Shown here: positions 35,321 to 50,700 of the stretch, in pieces | Position numbering within the stretch: position 1 is the stretch's first letter | How the letters are laid out: the number at the start of each line of letters is the position of its first letter | NCBI GenBank assembly: GCA_964247055.1 | Contig: OZ176054.1 | Span: 6,138,001-6,202,000, forward strand | DNA length: 64,000 nt | Direction of reading: 5' to 3' | Source of the DNA: Paragordius varius | Lineage: Eukaryota > Nematomorpha | Made by a program: the position numbers and the translations under genes | Notes under the pieces: generated by a model | What the model was told of the DNA's origin: nothing | What the model saw: only the letters and a program-made list of their open reading frames with translations | Databases searched by the model: none

Positions 35321-38099
35321 AATGTCAAATTTATAAAATTATTTCAAATATGTAATGAATTTATTATAAATTTAAATTTCCCGATCATATTAGTTTTAAA
35401 CAGTAGAGCTTAATAGCTAACTAAGCATGAAAGAAAACGCTATACATGGATGTTGGAACCTTTCAAAAATGTAAGTTTAATCAAACATAAAATTGCCTAC
35501 AATCGAATAATATAATTCAAAATGGCCTATTTATTAATTTTTAAGTAATAAAATTTTTTTCACATATTGTGTTGATTTCAAACTATGATGTTGATATTAT
35601 AAAAATTTTAGAAAAGGAAATTAGTTATTAAAACCTATTGGATTTTTACAAAGATGCAATCCTATGGTGAAGTCCTATACATTGAAAAGCGTTTCTAAAA
35701 TCATAAAATATTAAAAACTGAAATGAACACCATTACCAATTTAATCGGTTTAAAAAACATATTTTAGATTTTGTTATTTAAAGATCTTAATGAGGGTCCA
35801 AGCAAAAACCGATTAATTACGAAACTGAGCATGACAAAATATTTTAAAATATTATGTTACATCACTTGACATTTTTAGTTCATTTAAAAAATATACACTT
35901 TTTCTAAAAAAACAATTGAAAAATTTTTCAGTCAATCAAAACATTTTGAGTTAATAGAAACATTTTTTAAGTCAATCAAAATAATTTTTCAATTAAATAT
36001 AAAACGTCTTTCTTTTCCAAACAATCGAGACAATTTACCAGTCAATCGAAACATATTTTACCATTCCCAATCAATTTTAACGAAACTTAACAAATACGTT
36101 CTATTGATAATATCTGTTCCAGCATCATTATAAAGTGGGTCAATAATGGTGATTTGGAACTTGGAAATTAAATTAATGAAACATAAACAAAATATATGAA
36201 ATTTATAATTAATATTTTCCCAATCAATTTTAACAAAACTTAACAAATGTTTTCTATTAATAATATCTGTTCAAGCGTCATTATAAAGTGGGTCAGGTGA
36301 TTTGGAACTTGGAAATCAAAAATTTCAAGCCATATAATTAGCATTAAACCAGGTATTTCGAATAGGTCCGCTCAAAAGTCGAAATAAGAAAATTTAAACA
36401 ATTATTTGTATGACTCATGTAAATTTCGAAACCTTTTTACAAATTTATTTGGCAATAAAAATTAACCACCTCATTGTCCTGTCTTTTAGTTAAATTGAAA
36501 TCATACGGACAAAATAAAACATTTTTTCCAAAAGACCCTGCACTTTTTTAAAGTTGGTTATTTTTAATATAACCCATTATTGAAAATTGGCATGAAATTG
36601 AAATGTATATTGGTAACAGAATCAATTAGATATTTAATTTTAATTATATTTTTTTTAAAAGTATGGTTATCTTTCGTAAAAAAATATTTTTATATTTTTA
36701 CGTTTTGTCCGGGGAAATTCAATTTTTACTGTTTTTCCACACCGAAATGGCTAGAATGAAATGAGTTACAAAATTAACGGAATCAATATTCGACAAATAA
36801 CACCCAACTTATGGGAAAAATCAAAAATATATTTATTTATCAACATGAAACATAATCAAAATGAAATTAACATAAACAGTAAAAACATAAATTTAATTTA
36901 AAGCGTATCCGTTAGAATTGAAATTATACAAAATGGAAGGTAATGAATGCGGTAAGAATTAATACAGTTAGCTAAAGAAGAAAAGGTAAGGTAGTAAGTA
37001 ACAAAGTAATTCAAAATTGTAAAAATTTATGCAATTTAGCATAAAATTAAATATACAGGTATACCATACCAAAATATATAGTATAAATATAATATATTTA
37101 ATGCTTATATTTTCGTGTAATTGCGCATTTATATATATATATATACAGAAGTATAAGTATTTTGAAAAAATATATTTTTTGGATTAAACAAATTTTTCAT
37201 AAAATTGAAAGAAAGAAAAAGTTGGATACAAATTTCATCCAAAAAATCATTTTTTGATAATCACACATTCAGACAAAAGTCATTAAAAACGATTTAATTT
37301 ATAACTTTTGCCAATATTTTGTCAGAAAAAGAAGAAAAGTCTAATTAACTATTACACACCAAATATATAAATTTTATCGGAAATAGCATTTAGTAAGTCA
37401 GTTAGTGATCACATTATTATGGATTATTATTATTATTATACACTAATTAAACATTGAACAAAAATTAAAAGGTAATGTATGATATATTTAGAGTATATAT
37501 TTGTATTTCGCAAATCATTTCGCATAAACCATGTTTCAAGGTAAAAATGTAAGCTTGAAAAATCGAAATTTTATTTTTTTATACAGGTTAAGTTAAGGTT
37601 CTGCTCTTTGTGGATCCCCCTTAATACAGTATTGAGCTTGTTTTAAGGTTCATTCTCAACGTTTTTTGTCTCCAAATAATTGTGCCAAACTAAATATTTA
37701 AAGAAGAAAATACAATAAAAATTTAAGTGACAAAGAGGAAAAGTAAAAACTAAAAGACAGATATTTTTTCTAAAAATCAATACTAAACTTTGAGTTTTTA
37801 CCAAAAATGATTAAAATTTTAAATGTCTAATTGACATATATATATTTATTCCTTATTTAGGAACTCAAAACAAAGGTTTTATTTAAAAATTAATGTTTAA
37901 AATATATGATTGGTTTTCAAAAAAATTTGTCTTTTAATTTTTATGGGTTGTTATAATTCAATTTTACTCATGATAATAGGCCATGTTTTTATATTAAATT
38001 TATCAGATCGAATTGGTTATAATAAGATAAACACCCCTATAATTTTACATTAATATAAACTTATACCATAATTACCAGTGTTAAAAAAACGTTAAATAA
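35321..38099. other. Gene-poor interval with tandem repeats
   Basis: AT-rich DNA between the convergent ends of the phosphatase-like and membrane-protein genes. It holds irregular AGTCAATCRAAACATTTT repeats (about 35930-36060) and the direct repeat at 36066-36318. No gene seen. Confidence 0.55.
36066..36318 (+). repeat. Two-copy direct repeat, ~100-bp units 153 bp apart
   Basis: Both units run from CCCAATCAATTTTAAC through TATAAAGTGGGTCA to GGAACTTGGAAAT (36066-36170 and 36219-36318) with scattered differences. Confidence 0.75.
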
Positions 38100-41000
38100 T
38101 CAATAAAAAAAATCACATCTGTTAAAATAGACGGCAAGTTTGTATAGAGCTTCACTTTCATCATTGGACGTGTCCTTGCTTATATTATCCGTGCATAAAG
38201 CATCAGTATAAACATCTATAATCATAAATAAAATAATTTACATCAAATATAGATACCCATTAAACATTTTGTAATTTGTACAAATAGTAAAAATTTACCA
38301 TCTTGCTGTTGAATGTTTAAATTATCACATGTATCGTATTGAGTGCTATGATCAATAAAATCATATAAGGGCGTAGAATTAGTTGTGTCTTCAATTGATT
38401 TAGGAGACGATTTCGAAAATTTCTGTTTAATTTGTTGGCTCTTGTATTCAATGTTAAGATTTTTTTCCAAGTTATTATGTATACTAGTTGGGACATTTTG
38501 TAGATCCTTCATACCAGGATCAATTTTGTTAATAGTGTTGGATGTATTTTCAGACAAGTTACTACTGTTGTCAGATCCTAACTCACAGTCATTGTGAATA
38601 AAATCAAAAGTTAACCCGTTCGTACTATTTTGTGGCATTAGTGTAGGGCACAAAAAAACAACAGGCATATTTTTGGTATCAGAATCAACATCATCATTAT
38701 TCCATAGAGTAGTTTTAAATTTTGTAGAAGGCGAAATCGTCCGTTTCTTAGCGTATACTGTTTCGTGATTTTGGGATACAATAGGTTTGATCTTGAATAT
38801 AAGTGTGTGCAAAATACATTAATCGAAAAATTGTATATGGTTAGAAAAATAATTCTATTAAGGACTGTTTTGACTCTGATTAAATTATTAGAATAATTAA
38901 TACCTAATGGAATTTTGAAACAAAAACCCATCCAAAAAAACGGATTTTAACTAAATCCTAATTATGGCTTTAAAATATATATTCTACATACTATTTTTGC
39001 ATTAATTTGAGCAGCATTAGTTCCAAGGGCAGGAAAATCGGTTAACGATTCTATGGGTATAGCATTTCGTGCACTATTATCCTTAATGATTTGATCATTT
39101 AAATTATTACTATTATTGTTGTTATTGTGAATCTGCTTCGTTGATGGTTTTATGTTTTGTTTTTTATTATTGCGATTTGTTATGGCTTGTGGAGCATTCG
39201 AAATTTCTCGAGCGCTAATATTTTGTTTTTGTAATTTAGTATCAACAAATTTTTGGCTATTATTATTATTATTATTAATGTTATGGTTCAATGTGGAGGA
39301 TAAAGTGTTTGAATTAGCCTTCTTAATGCTATTATTATTGTATCCGGTGCTGTTTAATATATCATTAATATTATGTTGATGGTTTTTTGATTTAGTTAAA
39401 TTTTTAACTTGACCAGTAGATTTAGTTTCTTCGGAAATAATTAATTTTTTGTTACCATGTTGTAAGGTAATATTTCCAGTGGAGGACACCTCTCCACTAA
39501 ATTTATTATAACTCGTAGGCTTTTGCGATAACGTTGGTGATTTGTGATGGTTTCGATGATGTTTTTTAGTTACAACCTAAAAAAACAAACATAAAAAATA
39601 TAAATGCATACTTTAGGAGTAGCAGAGATGTCCAACACAAATGGCTTCACGGACCGCATTCGCAGAATATATCGGCATTGATAATATTTTATTAGATTTT
39701 AAAAATCATAAGACTTATAACATTTTTTGCTAGTTCATTGCCTTATTCTGAAATATTTATTCAGAAAATTTGTTGGTCAAGAAAATGTATTTAACTCAGA
39801 TTTCGTAAAATTTTATATCAGAGATGATTTCTCGCGGACTATGCAGAAGTATTTTTGAGGGCCGCGTGTTGGACATCCTTCGTTAAAATATATACATAAC
39901 ATATTATTCTGTAATGATTTTTTACCTTTATATAAATTTTTTATGTTAATTTTTGCCTTAAGAAAATGTTTTGTATTACACAATAAAATATAAACAGACT
40001 TATTAATACAACTTGCGATATTTTCATATTAAATAATTAGATGAAAACCAAACGTTGTTAGATTACGCTTTTAATAACAAAAAAAGTTTTTCAAGAAAAT
40101 CAAAATAATATCATAAAATTAAGAATGGTGGGTGTATATTACTTGAAATTTAGTATGTGACGGTGATAAGGGTATTGAATCATCATTATCTAAAATATAA
40201 TAAGGGTCTAATATTTCATTTTCGTGTTCGTATTCCGTGGTTGTGGATGACATAACGACACTTTGAGCAATCGAATCATCCTCATCATCGGGTAAAAGTT
40301 TTTGCGACACGGAATTTATCTTAAAAATAAAAGTATAAAAAATATTTTTTGGCTTATAAAAATTAATAATTCAATTCAAATCATGTTTTTACTCTTTCAA
40401 TATAGATTAAAATAGTTACATTAATTTATTTATAATATGAAAAATAATCAATAAATCATAAACCATTAGAACAATTAAAAAAGAAAATATATATATATAT
40501 ATAGTTTAACCCAAAAAGGTAAAAAATAGCCTTTAAATGAGCGAATGATCTAACACAAGTGGGTCATCAACCATTTTTGACTTCAAAGATTTTAATTTAT
40601 CATTTTATTATAATTTTATATAATCATTAAAGTTTTTGGATGGAAAAATAGCATAAAAAGTTTGATATGAAACTACTTTGTAAAACTTAATTTTAAACGA
40701 TTAAATATAATATAATTAGTTATGGGCGGCATATCTAAAAATAAATATTGAATTTTAAATAGCCGTGCGATGTTAAAAGTTGTATAGAGCAACTAGCCCA
40801 CCATTATTTTAATACCACTATCATTTATAAGGTGAAGATAATTCAAATCAATTGTAATTGTGAATAACAAAAACTTATAATACCTGTTGCAAATTTTGTT
40901 GTTTATTCGATTTTATTAAGGCTAAATCCTTATCTAGCATTAGTTTTGATTGTTCACCATGTATATTTTCTTTTGTGACTGATTTTAGAGCAATATCTGA

Positions 41001-41814
41001 ATTTGAAACTTTTGTTATAGCCAATTGCTGAAAATCATGATCTGAATTATTCGGATGTGTTGATATTTTTTTACTTTTATTATTATTATTATTATTGTTG
41101 GGAATCTGATTTTTCGGGTTATTATGCAAGGTTTTAGTCGGTAATGTTGTACCAATGTTTTGTAATTTGTTTGATGTAGGATTTGTGGTGGCGGTATTGC
41201 CATGTTGTTTATTGTGGGAAGTTTTAATCGTAGTCGATTTATTAGAGGATGTTGTTAGGACACCGTGTTCAATAAAATTGACATGTTCATCAATATCGGA
41301 TATTGAAATAACCGGTTCCGTTATACTGTATTCATTCTTGACCTGTAAATATTAATATGATAGATCCCATAAAATCATATATTATTATTAATTGATTAGT
41401 TATTAAAAATCAAACTTTTAAATAAATTAACCACTTGATATATAAACATAATGCGCATTTACTTTGGATTTTTTCTGTTTTCGGAGTCTTTTCTCAGCCA
41501 TTTGTTGTAAATTGCTATTTCGGTTATAACTATGACCAAATAATTTTAAAATATTTTAGTATCATGTAAGTTATGGAATATATTTCTGAAAATACTGTTA
41601 TTGGGAAAATTAGAAAAATAGTTTTTAGTGATAAAATTTTTAAAATTTCGATTTCCTTATCCAACAAAAAATTAAACTAATTCCGTATTTTAATAAATAA
41701 GGCATGTTATACTTATAGGTGGCAGGTTTAGAAATTTCTTCTTGTGGTGAATACAAAACGGGGCGGTTTGAAGATAAATTTATGTTACAAGATCCATATG
41801 AATTGTCTAAAAGA

Positions 41815-41857
<43 letters not shown>

Positions 41858-44675
41858 TGAGGCATGAAATATACTGCTATATTTTTACATAAAAGGTTAG
41901 AATCTTAAATTATAAAAAAACCCAGAACTTTATATAATAGGAAAAGAATATATTGAAATGTATGATTCTTACAGTTATTTGAATGATCATTATTATGCAG
42001 TATATTGGCCGTTTCCATATCGTTATTGGACGATGACACCAAGTTTTTCTTTTTGCCCTTATGACTTTTTTTCTTTTTTGCATCGATTTTGTTTAAATTA
42101 TTATGCTCATCATTAACATTATTATTTTTGCCTTCAGTGTTTTGAGCATAAATGGAAGAGCTAAATATAAAAATTACAGTTTGTATGGTATAGTACGTAG
42201 AGCGCCGAACTCTTACGCTGCGGCCCGCTGTTCTAACCCCGAAACTACGCATTTTTTCCATCATCACTGTCAGCCCTGGGCAGGCGAGTGTTAAAGCCTT
42301 CACAGGTCCGGATACAATTTTAGTCCTTACCTTTAATAAAAAAGAAAAAAAGAGACTAAACTGTACATTTATAGTTTTTATGCGTAAAAGCTACCCCTCC
42401 TCACTCATAATGAGTTTTAAATGGCGGCGTATAAAATTAACTCATGTTGATTCCTATTTTTAAATAGTTTTAATTTTCAATACAGTCGTAATAAGTTGCA
42501 TGCGACTCCCACAAACTCATTAGTTAGTAAGTAATTTTAAGTTATCATCCCAAAGCAATAAAATCTAAAAATATCTGTGGAATAATATAAAAAAGGAGTC
42601 ATGTGAAACAGCATGTATTGCCATAAAAATCTATTTATTGCATCCTCAGCTTTAACCTTGTTATTTACCAGTTATCTCTTTCTTGTGTGTCCATCCTCTC
42701 CTCTCCAGCTTATATAAAGATATTCTGGAGGCATGAATTTTAAACCAATAAGAGAAAGAATAATAAAAAAGACTACGTTGGTTTGGGCACAAGGAGAAAT
42801 ATTTATTATATTGCGCATTTGATGGACATTCATATTGAAGAGAAGGGAGGTCGGGGACGTCCTACAACGAGACGAATGAATGGAATCAATAAAGAGAGAA
42901 CTAGCAAAATAGAAGCTAAAGGCAGAGGACGCTATAGATAGAGTTCTATGGCGAGTCAGGCTGTCTCAGACAACCGCTTTCACGAGTTAAAATATGTAAT
43001 TTAAAATTATTAGCCTAGTTTATTTTGAAGCGGATAATAAGCCATGTAATTTTTGCCGAAAATGGGATCATTTAAGTGAGATACCCTTCTATAATTGCAA
43101 ATTTTGATGGGAAAAAACATAAATCAAAAATAAAATACTTTTCTTTGGAGTGCCGAGTACTACAAGATGTATTCCCATTTAAACCCTTGTAGATACTTCT
43201 ATCCATATACTATAAAATATATGTTTATATATAATTTCTAATATATAATAATTTTAATAAAAATATTAAAATTATTATATTTATTCTAAATAAATAGATA
43301 TGTTTCGAATGGCTTAAGATTGTAGATTTTTTTTCTAAAAAACACCAATCAATTAATAAATATCTTCTGATATCATATATTCATCCTTTTATAGATAAAA
43401 ACAAAAATAATTCCAGTCAAAATCTACTGGTTTATACAGTTACCTGGTATATTTATCAATTTAAACTTAAAGATGAGAAAATGATTATATATAAATATAA
43501 TTATAAAAAAATATTGGTCAATAATTAAATTTCCCTGAACAATAATTTTTTTCAACATCTATTTCAGCGTAAGTATAAGCAGGCAGTTCAATACATTATT
43601 TATATAATAAAATATATTTTAGAAAATTATAAAGAGAAACATTTCAATTTTTTAACAAATCTTGTGATACCAACTGTCTTTGTCACTTATAATATATAAA
43701 ACAATGTTTGTACTTTTTGTGTGGTATGTATAGCAAACAGGACATAAATCGCAATAATTATTTTTAATTAATAATAATTGTATATATATTTTTTCATTAA
43801 TGCAATCGGCACCAACACAAACATTATTATGTATATAATGTATAATTATTTAAACCATAGTCCGAAATTTAAATACATATCATATTTAAAGAAGTATACT
43901 TCAAGTAATTATATTTTAAGAATTCTACTTATAATTTATTAATATTAATTTTTCCTATATTCAAAAAGGTTTCGCAACATTGAGTATTGGTTTAACGAAA
44001 AATTTCATTATATATATATAACATAATTAAGAAATGCCACTTAAATACTTTCAAACATAAATCGCAATGTATACATATTTACAAGTATACGTATATTAAT
44101 TACTTCCATTTCTATAGCGTTTTTGGAAGGTTGTGTTAAACATGTTAAATTTTTATTGGTTGAAAATTTCCAATCTTTTAACAAGAGTTCACGGGAATTT
44201 AGTAAATCTTTTTTAAGAGAAAAAGAGTTGGGTTTTATATTGCTTACGTTTTCAACATTTTCCGTCGTGATGTTTTCGTTTTCATTAACAAGAGGATTAT
44301 AGGATATTTTGGATGCTTTTATGGATTCTGGGTAATAATACGGATCTTTATCAGGCATGGCCTCAGATAATTGTTTCAAAGAGTCAGTAGAATACTTTTT
44401 ATTAATGTTATTATTAATAAGGGTGTTTTTGGAATAAAACTGTGAGGGGCTAGAATACAATTGTGCTTTGGTTCGAATCAAGTGTTGAGATGGAGAAAAC
44501 CTAGGTATTGAAATAATGTTAAAAAAATGCAAATATATGTATAAAAAATTTGTTAAAATATGTTTGCTTTTAAAAGATTATCATGTTATTCGGAAAAGAT
44601 TACCTTAAGTTTTTTTTATAAATAGTTTATTTTAGAGATGGTTCGCAAACAATAATTCGGTAACTTTAATAAGAC

Positions 44676-44737
<62 letters not shown>

Positions 44738-47700
44738 ACTTGTTCATTAATATAATTTTGGAATTTAATTATTATATTAGACAGTATATACAATTTAGAC
44801 CTTATCCCCTCAAACAATATAAATATACTAGCATTTAATTTGATAAGTTTAATGAGGTGACATTATTACTCTCAACTAAGAACACATAATCTATATTCTC
44901 AGATAAAATATGGAAAATACCCTTTATTTTCGAAAAACATAATATATATAGCAAAGACAACTTTTATTTCTATGAAATGTGTGTATAGTAAAGTTAACAG
45001 CCATATTATTAGTTATAAATGAATGGCTTTATATAATGACAAAGGGATCATTAAATATAAGTGTTGACAAGTATGAATCTTTATTCAGAATAATTGCAAA
45101 AAAAACCAACATATCCATATCACCAATAATATGGCTGTTTAATATTTTTTGCAAATCACATGATGAATAAAAAAAACTAAAATTTTATACATAGTTGTAG
45201 GCGGCATTCGTTCATTATTTGAAGCTGGTGAGGATAAGACATTAAAAGGCAAAGGATCATCAGCATTAATGATTGAATTGTTCTTTATATCATTAGTATT
45301 TTTCTTAGCTTCATTCAAATGATTTTCAATACATTTTTTCGTAAGTAGTATTTGTGTATTAACATTCATATGGCTGCTATGAATCCCATCAGATTTGGTT
45401 TTCTATTATATAATAAATGACATATATAATAATTATAACTGAAGTTATATAATGAAATGGGGATTATATTTAATTAAATTGGAAAATATGAATATCAAAT
45501 GTTGATATATCTGACTTTTCCAGTAAAAAAAATATCAGAAACAATAGAGTGGATACCCAATTTCCACATTTAATCTTCTTTAGGAAATAAATTTTTTTTA
45601 CTAAATAGCTTTCTTTTTTGAATATAATATTTTTCAAAGATATCCGCCACATGTTGTAATAAAAGGGCTTCGAAACTCATAAATTTCGTAAGGTATTCTC
45701 ACAGTAAACGATATACAATTTAAATAAAATTATAAAAGTGCATAAATGATCAGCATGAGTTTAGTAGTTTATCGCTGTTATGTTAAAAACCAATCATCTG
45801 AGGAGTCATTATAAAAAAGTGTCCATCCACTGTATATTGAAATTAGCCCAAAATATGCATATATTTTGCAAAAGATAAATTTATTTTACCATTTTTCATC
45901 AAGATTAAAGAGCACAAAAATAGTGTCATAACCAAAAAACATATAGTAAAATATTAATAAAACAATACATGTAACGGTGATCCCACTCCACCGCCGCCAT
46001 CGTCATTCTTGACAATATTATTATTATTATTATTGTTGATGTTTGAGACTAGATTAATTTGGGGTTCTGTACTACTATTCTTATTGTCGCTGTTTTCAGA
46101 ATTATTCAAGTTTAAGTCATAATTTTTTGTAGATGATAATGATGGTATATCAACACTATTATTGTTTTGCGTATCTTGATTCCTGATTCCGTGGTTAACA
46201 TTTCGGTTGGATTCGTCAGTTAAAACATTTGTTAAATTGTTGTTCAATTTATTACATGAAATATCCGATAAAAGACTACTACCACTACTACTACAAGATG
46301 CATTTTGAATTTTATTATTTTCGTTTTTATAAATAACATTATCATCATCATCAACACCATCATCAATCATATCGATGTAAACGGAATTATCAACATTATT
46401 ATTAATATTGTTATTGCATTTCAATATTTTTTCGTTTTTGGGAGCAGTGTTGCTGTTATTTAATAAATCGACAAATGAGGTCTGATGACATTCTGATAAG
46501 GGGGGAGAAGCGATTTTGGGTATTTGAGTTTTATGAATGGTTGATACTGTGCTTTTATTCGAATTTAAAGATGTAGTGTGGTTAGAATTATTAGCCCAAC
46601 CCGGATTGGGGGTACAACTATTAATGTTTCTACATATTAAAAAAATATTTATAGTCGCTTATAATTTTACAATTAGCGTTACCTTTTTTTAACTAATCAA
46701 ACAATAAAACCGATGGAATGGCTTATAAAGATATGATTGTTCTCTTCTAAGCTTAGATATTTTTTACGAGTTAAAAATAACCGGTCTGACCGCTTACAAA
46801 TGAGGTCAACTTAAACCCTCTAAATCAAAACGTTAATTTGATGTAATATAGTTTTAGACGAGTTATGAATTGTAAAAAAATTTTTAACGCTTTTTTAACT
46901 TTACGTTAATGTTTTGTACCAATGCTACTCCCACAAATTTTAAAGGGCCAAAAAAAGTTTACAATTGCTATTTATCAAATATAAAGATACAAGCATTTCA
47001 ATTGTATATATATATATATATATAACAGGTTATTCCTAATACTACTAAGTATTCCTAAATCGCGATTTTATCAAAAAACTATATAAATACTTCGTAAAAT
47101 ATATGATAAAACAAATTTTTAATAATAATTAACTTCTTTAAAATAGCCACTAACAAATTAAAAATGATATTTTAATTATGTAATGGTGTATTGTATGAGA
47201 GTGGACCGTTCACGCCCCCACCAAATTGAAAATAAAAATTCTCGCGCCCTTTCTCCCAAAAAAAATCCAAGATAAAAATGTAAATATATTATAATTATAT
47301 AAAAATCCCAATCAATGAAATTTGTGTTTCCGACTGGTGTTTTAACGCAGCTTTGTGCATGTTCATACAGGAGCATTATTAATTTTATTTAATATTCTTA
47401 TATTGGCCTCCATCAGGGCTCAACTCTAAGCCCACTACTGTTTATAATAATAATGGATTATATAAGCAGAGACTTTGCAGCTGTTCACATGGAACATGCT
47501 GTACGCCGATTTGGTTATAGCGAAAACAGCACATGAACTGAAAAGTTCATACCTCAATTGGCATACCTGTTTCCAAAAACATGGGCTAAAAATAAACATA
47601 GAAAAGACGAAGGTAATGATCACAGGAGATGAGAAAAGAACCATAAAATACCATTGCTCCTTTTGTTACTAAGAGGTTAAAACAAATTCTATTCTATGTA

Positions 47701-50700
47701 CATCGTGTAAAATGTGGGTCCATAAAAAATGCTCTAACTTGAAAGTAAAATTAGTTGACAATAAAAATTTTAATGCCAAAGCTGTATATCAGGGAAACCA
47801 AACATCTCTAAATCAAGGGAGTTTAGTATCGAATATTGTAGGTTCGAAATCGTCAACGATTTCGCCTATTTAGGTAATATCAGTAATAATAATGGGGACC
47901 CTCAAACAACCATATCACATAGAATCAAACTTGGCTGGGCAAAATTTAACCACTCAAATATGTATTGACACATAAAGACATAACCGTAATAAATAAAATC
48001 AAAATGTATAAAGTGGGTGTCCGCCCTACCCTTACCTACGCCTGCGAAACCTGGGCAATCACAAAAACATCAGAATCGAGATTGAAAAGAACGGAAGACA
48101 ATATGCTAAAATATATGATGATAAATTCTACCATTGAACTAGAACTAATAACAGCTTTTATCAGAACAAATAGACTTCGGTATTTTGGACACATAGACAG
48201 ATCCAGTATAGACTCACCTGTAAAGGAAATTCTTGATTTACAGATTTCTGCCCCCAACCGTAAAGGGAGGCCTAAAACAACTTGGACTCAAATTATAGAG
48301 CAAGACATTAAATTCCTTAACATACCTCGAAACGCAACAAATGATAGAAACATATATCGTAAATTAATCCATGGAGTCCCAATAACTGGGCCAAACCAAT
48401 AATACAATCAATGAAATTTATATCAAAAAAAAATTTCCATATCGGTGAAAATCTTGATAATTCGCACCTGAAATCCTTCAATTTGTTTTTAGTATTATTT
48501 TTTCATCAAAATTTTCGCGCCTGGCCCACTTTTAGGAAGGACTAATGTATGACTTTGGGATTAATGTTAAAAATAATACCTTAATGTATTGTGACTACTC
48601 CCATCCTGAGTTATTGAACAAATGGCGGAAGAACTAAATTTTGGAGGCATATTAACAACCATGGGCTTTGAATAAAGGAGTGGTGTACAAATAGGTCCTA
48701 TTGCAAAACTAGAATCTTCAACACTGACATTACTGTCGTTCGGTAATTTAGCATCGGATTTTTCCATATTTAGCAGGGGAACAAATAGTCCAACATCCGA
48801 TATAGGTTGTGTTAAGTGTAAGGAATCGCCTGATACAGTTTTATCTAAGGAATCACCTATTTTGTCATTTTGAACATCAATTGAATGATTCGCGTTAATA
48901 TCGGTGATATTGTCTATTAATAAGTTTTGCTCTTCGTTTGAATGTAAACTACAATTACTTCCATCACTTGTATAATTAAATAGATGTTTAATATTTTGAC
49001 TAGATGAGGAAGAAAGCGAATCGCCGGAAGAATTTAATTTTACATTAGTGCGTAGCAATAATTTTTTATTATCGTAATAATTGGCTAATATTTGTTTTTC
49101 CTTTTCTTGATCTTTGTCTTTATCGTTTTTTATTTCTAACTCTAAATCATCGTTGGATTCTGTCATTACCTAAAACGAAATAATGTTTGCTTATTACAAC
49201 ATTTGGGTTGGCATGGAAAATTTACGTAGAATAACAGCTGGTAAAAAGGAGGTCGAACAGCAATAATATAAAACGCAAAACATACGATAAATAACCATAA
49301 CACTTGAAATAATTAAGACACAGATAAAATGCTAAAATATAAAATTATTATATTTTTAAACCATAAATTTTTATACTATAAAATATTTTTACCTGTTGGA
49401 ATATAATACATAAGCGTTAGTGAAATATCCTAGACCAAGGGCTGTTAAAAATCCCAAAAAATATTTTACATTAGGCCTAATTTAAATGTATACTTCCTAG
49501 CGCTTCGATTTTAGGTGGATTTACTAGTGACCACAGAACAATTTTTAATTGATATATTTAAACTACTGAAAGGGCGGTTCTAATTTAAAATTATGCTGTT
49601 AATCCTTGATTTAAGTTTTGGAAAAAATCCAATCGAAAATTCGACGCCTTCAAATTTATGTCAAATATAAATTGTGCTTTTTTAAAAAAATATAACGACT
49701 TTTTTAAAGTAAACGAACCTTTAAATTATAAGAGGCGATAGAAATTGTCAGCATCATAAAATTAGGGCTTTTATACGAAAACGTTTTTATACCGTTTCCA
49801 TCACGCTTTAAAATCATATGAAGTACGCTTCGAACAAATTTTGCTAAAATTAAATAACAAAAATGCATTTAAAATATTGTTATTTGAATTTAGCATATAT
49901 TTATAATTTTATCCCGCTTTTGCGTTAATAACAGCCAATCTACAAGACAAAATTTTGGATTTTCGCCCAAATCTCTAAATTTTTTTATAAAAATTGTTAT
50001 GCTTTTTATATATATTTTATTTTAATTGTATTTTTTAGAATGAAGCAATCTAGCTTTTCCCAAAGTATTATTTAAATTAATAGGCGCAAATTTTGAGCAG
50101 TTACCACAAAAGTGTAAATTTTTCTAATAGGTTATTGTTTTATAGAACCTGATATTGAACGCAGTGTTATGGTTAGAAAATGTATATTATATTATTATAT
50201 TAACCTTAATATGATATCAGGCTACCTTTTAACACTTTGATTCATATTGTGGTATCTAAATAACCCAGACCATATTTCAGTTAAAGATTTTTCAGAACTA
50301 CTAAAAGAAACGGGTCAATTTAAATTTATGCTTCTATCCAAATAAAATCATATAAAAAAGTCAAAATATCTAAATAAAATTTGGTTTTGACAAAAAAGTT
50401 CCATGTCAAACTACTTCGACGACATTTTTATTATGAAAAATTTTTGCAAAATCTCGTGTTCATTTGACTTTAAAGCTAAAATGAAGGCTAATTTTTCATT
50501 TCATCTATCATTGATAGAAACATAAAAGTGGTTTGTTTTGTATAATTTTTTGCGGACATCTCATGTTGACTAAATTTTTATCTTGAGGTTTTACCTAAAA
50601 ATAAGTAATATCAAGTATTTTCGAATGAAATTTTTTATATATTTTGGTTCATTAATGTTTAAATGTGCAAATTTTTGCCAGGGTTTTGATTCATCCCATA

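Noticed and set aside
42103-42294. Plus-strand 63-codon ORF
   Set aside because: Overlaps the SINE and the antisense of a coding exon; no independent support.
49200-49330. Minus-strand frame (SVMVIYRMFCVLYY) as an exon after the membrane span
   Set aside because: Phase does not fit the next exon at 49169, whereas a donor at 49409 joins directly in phase.
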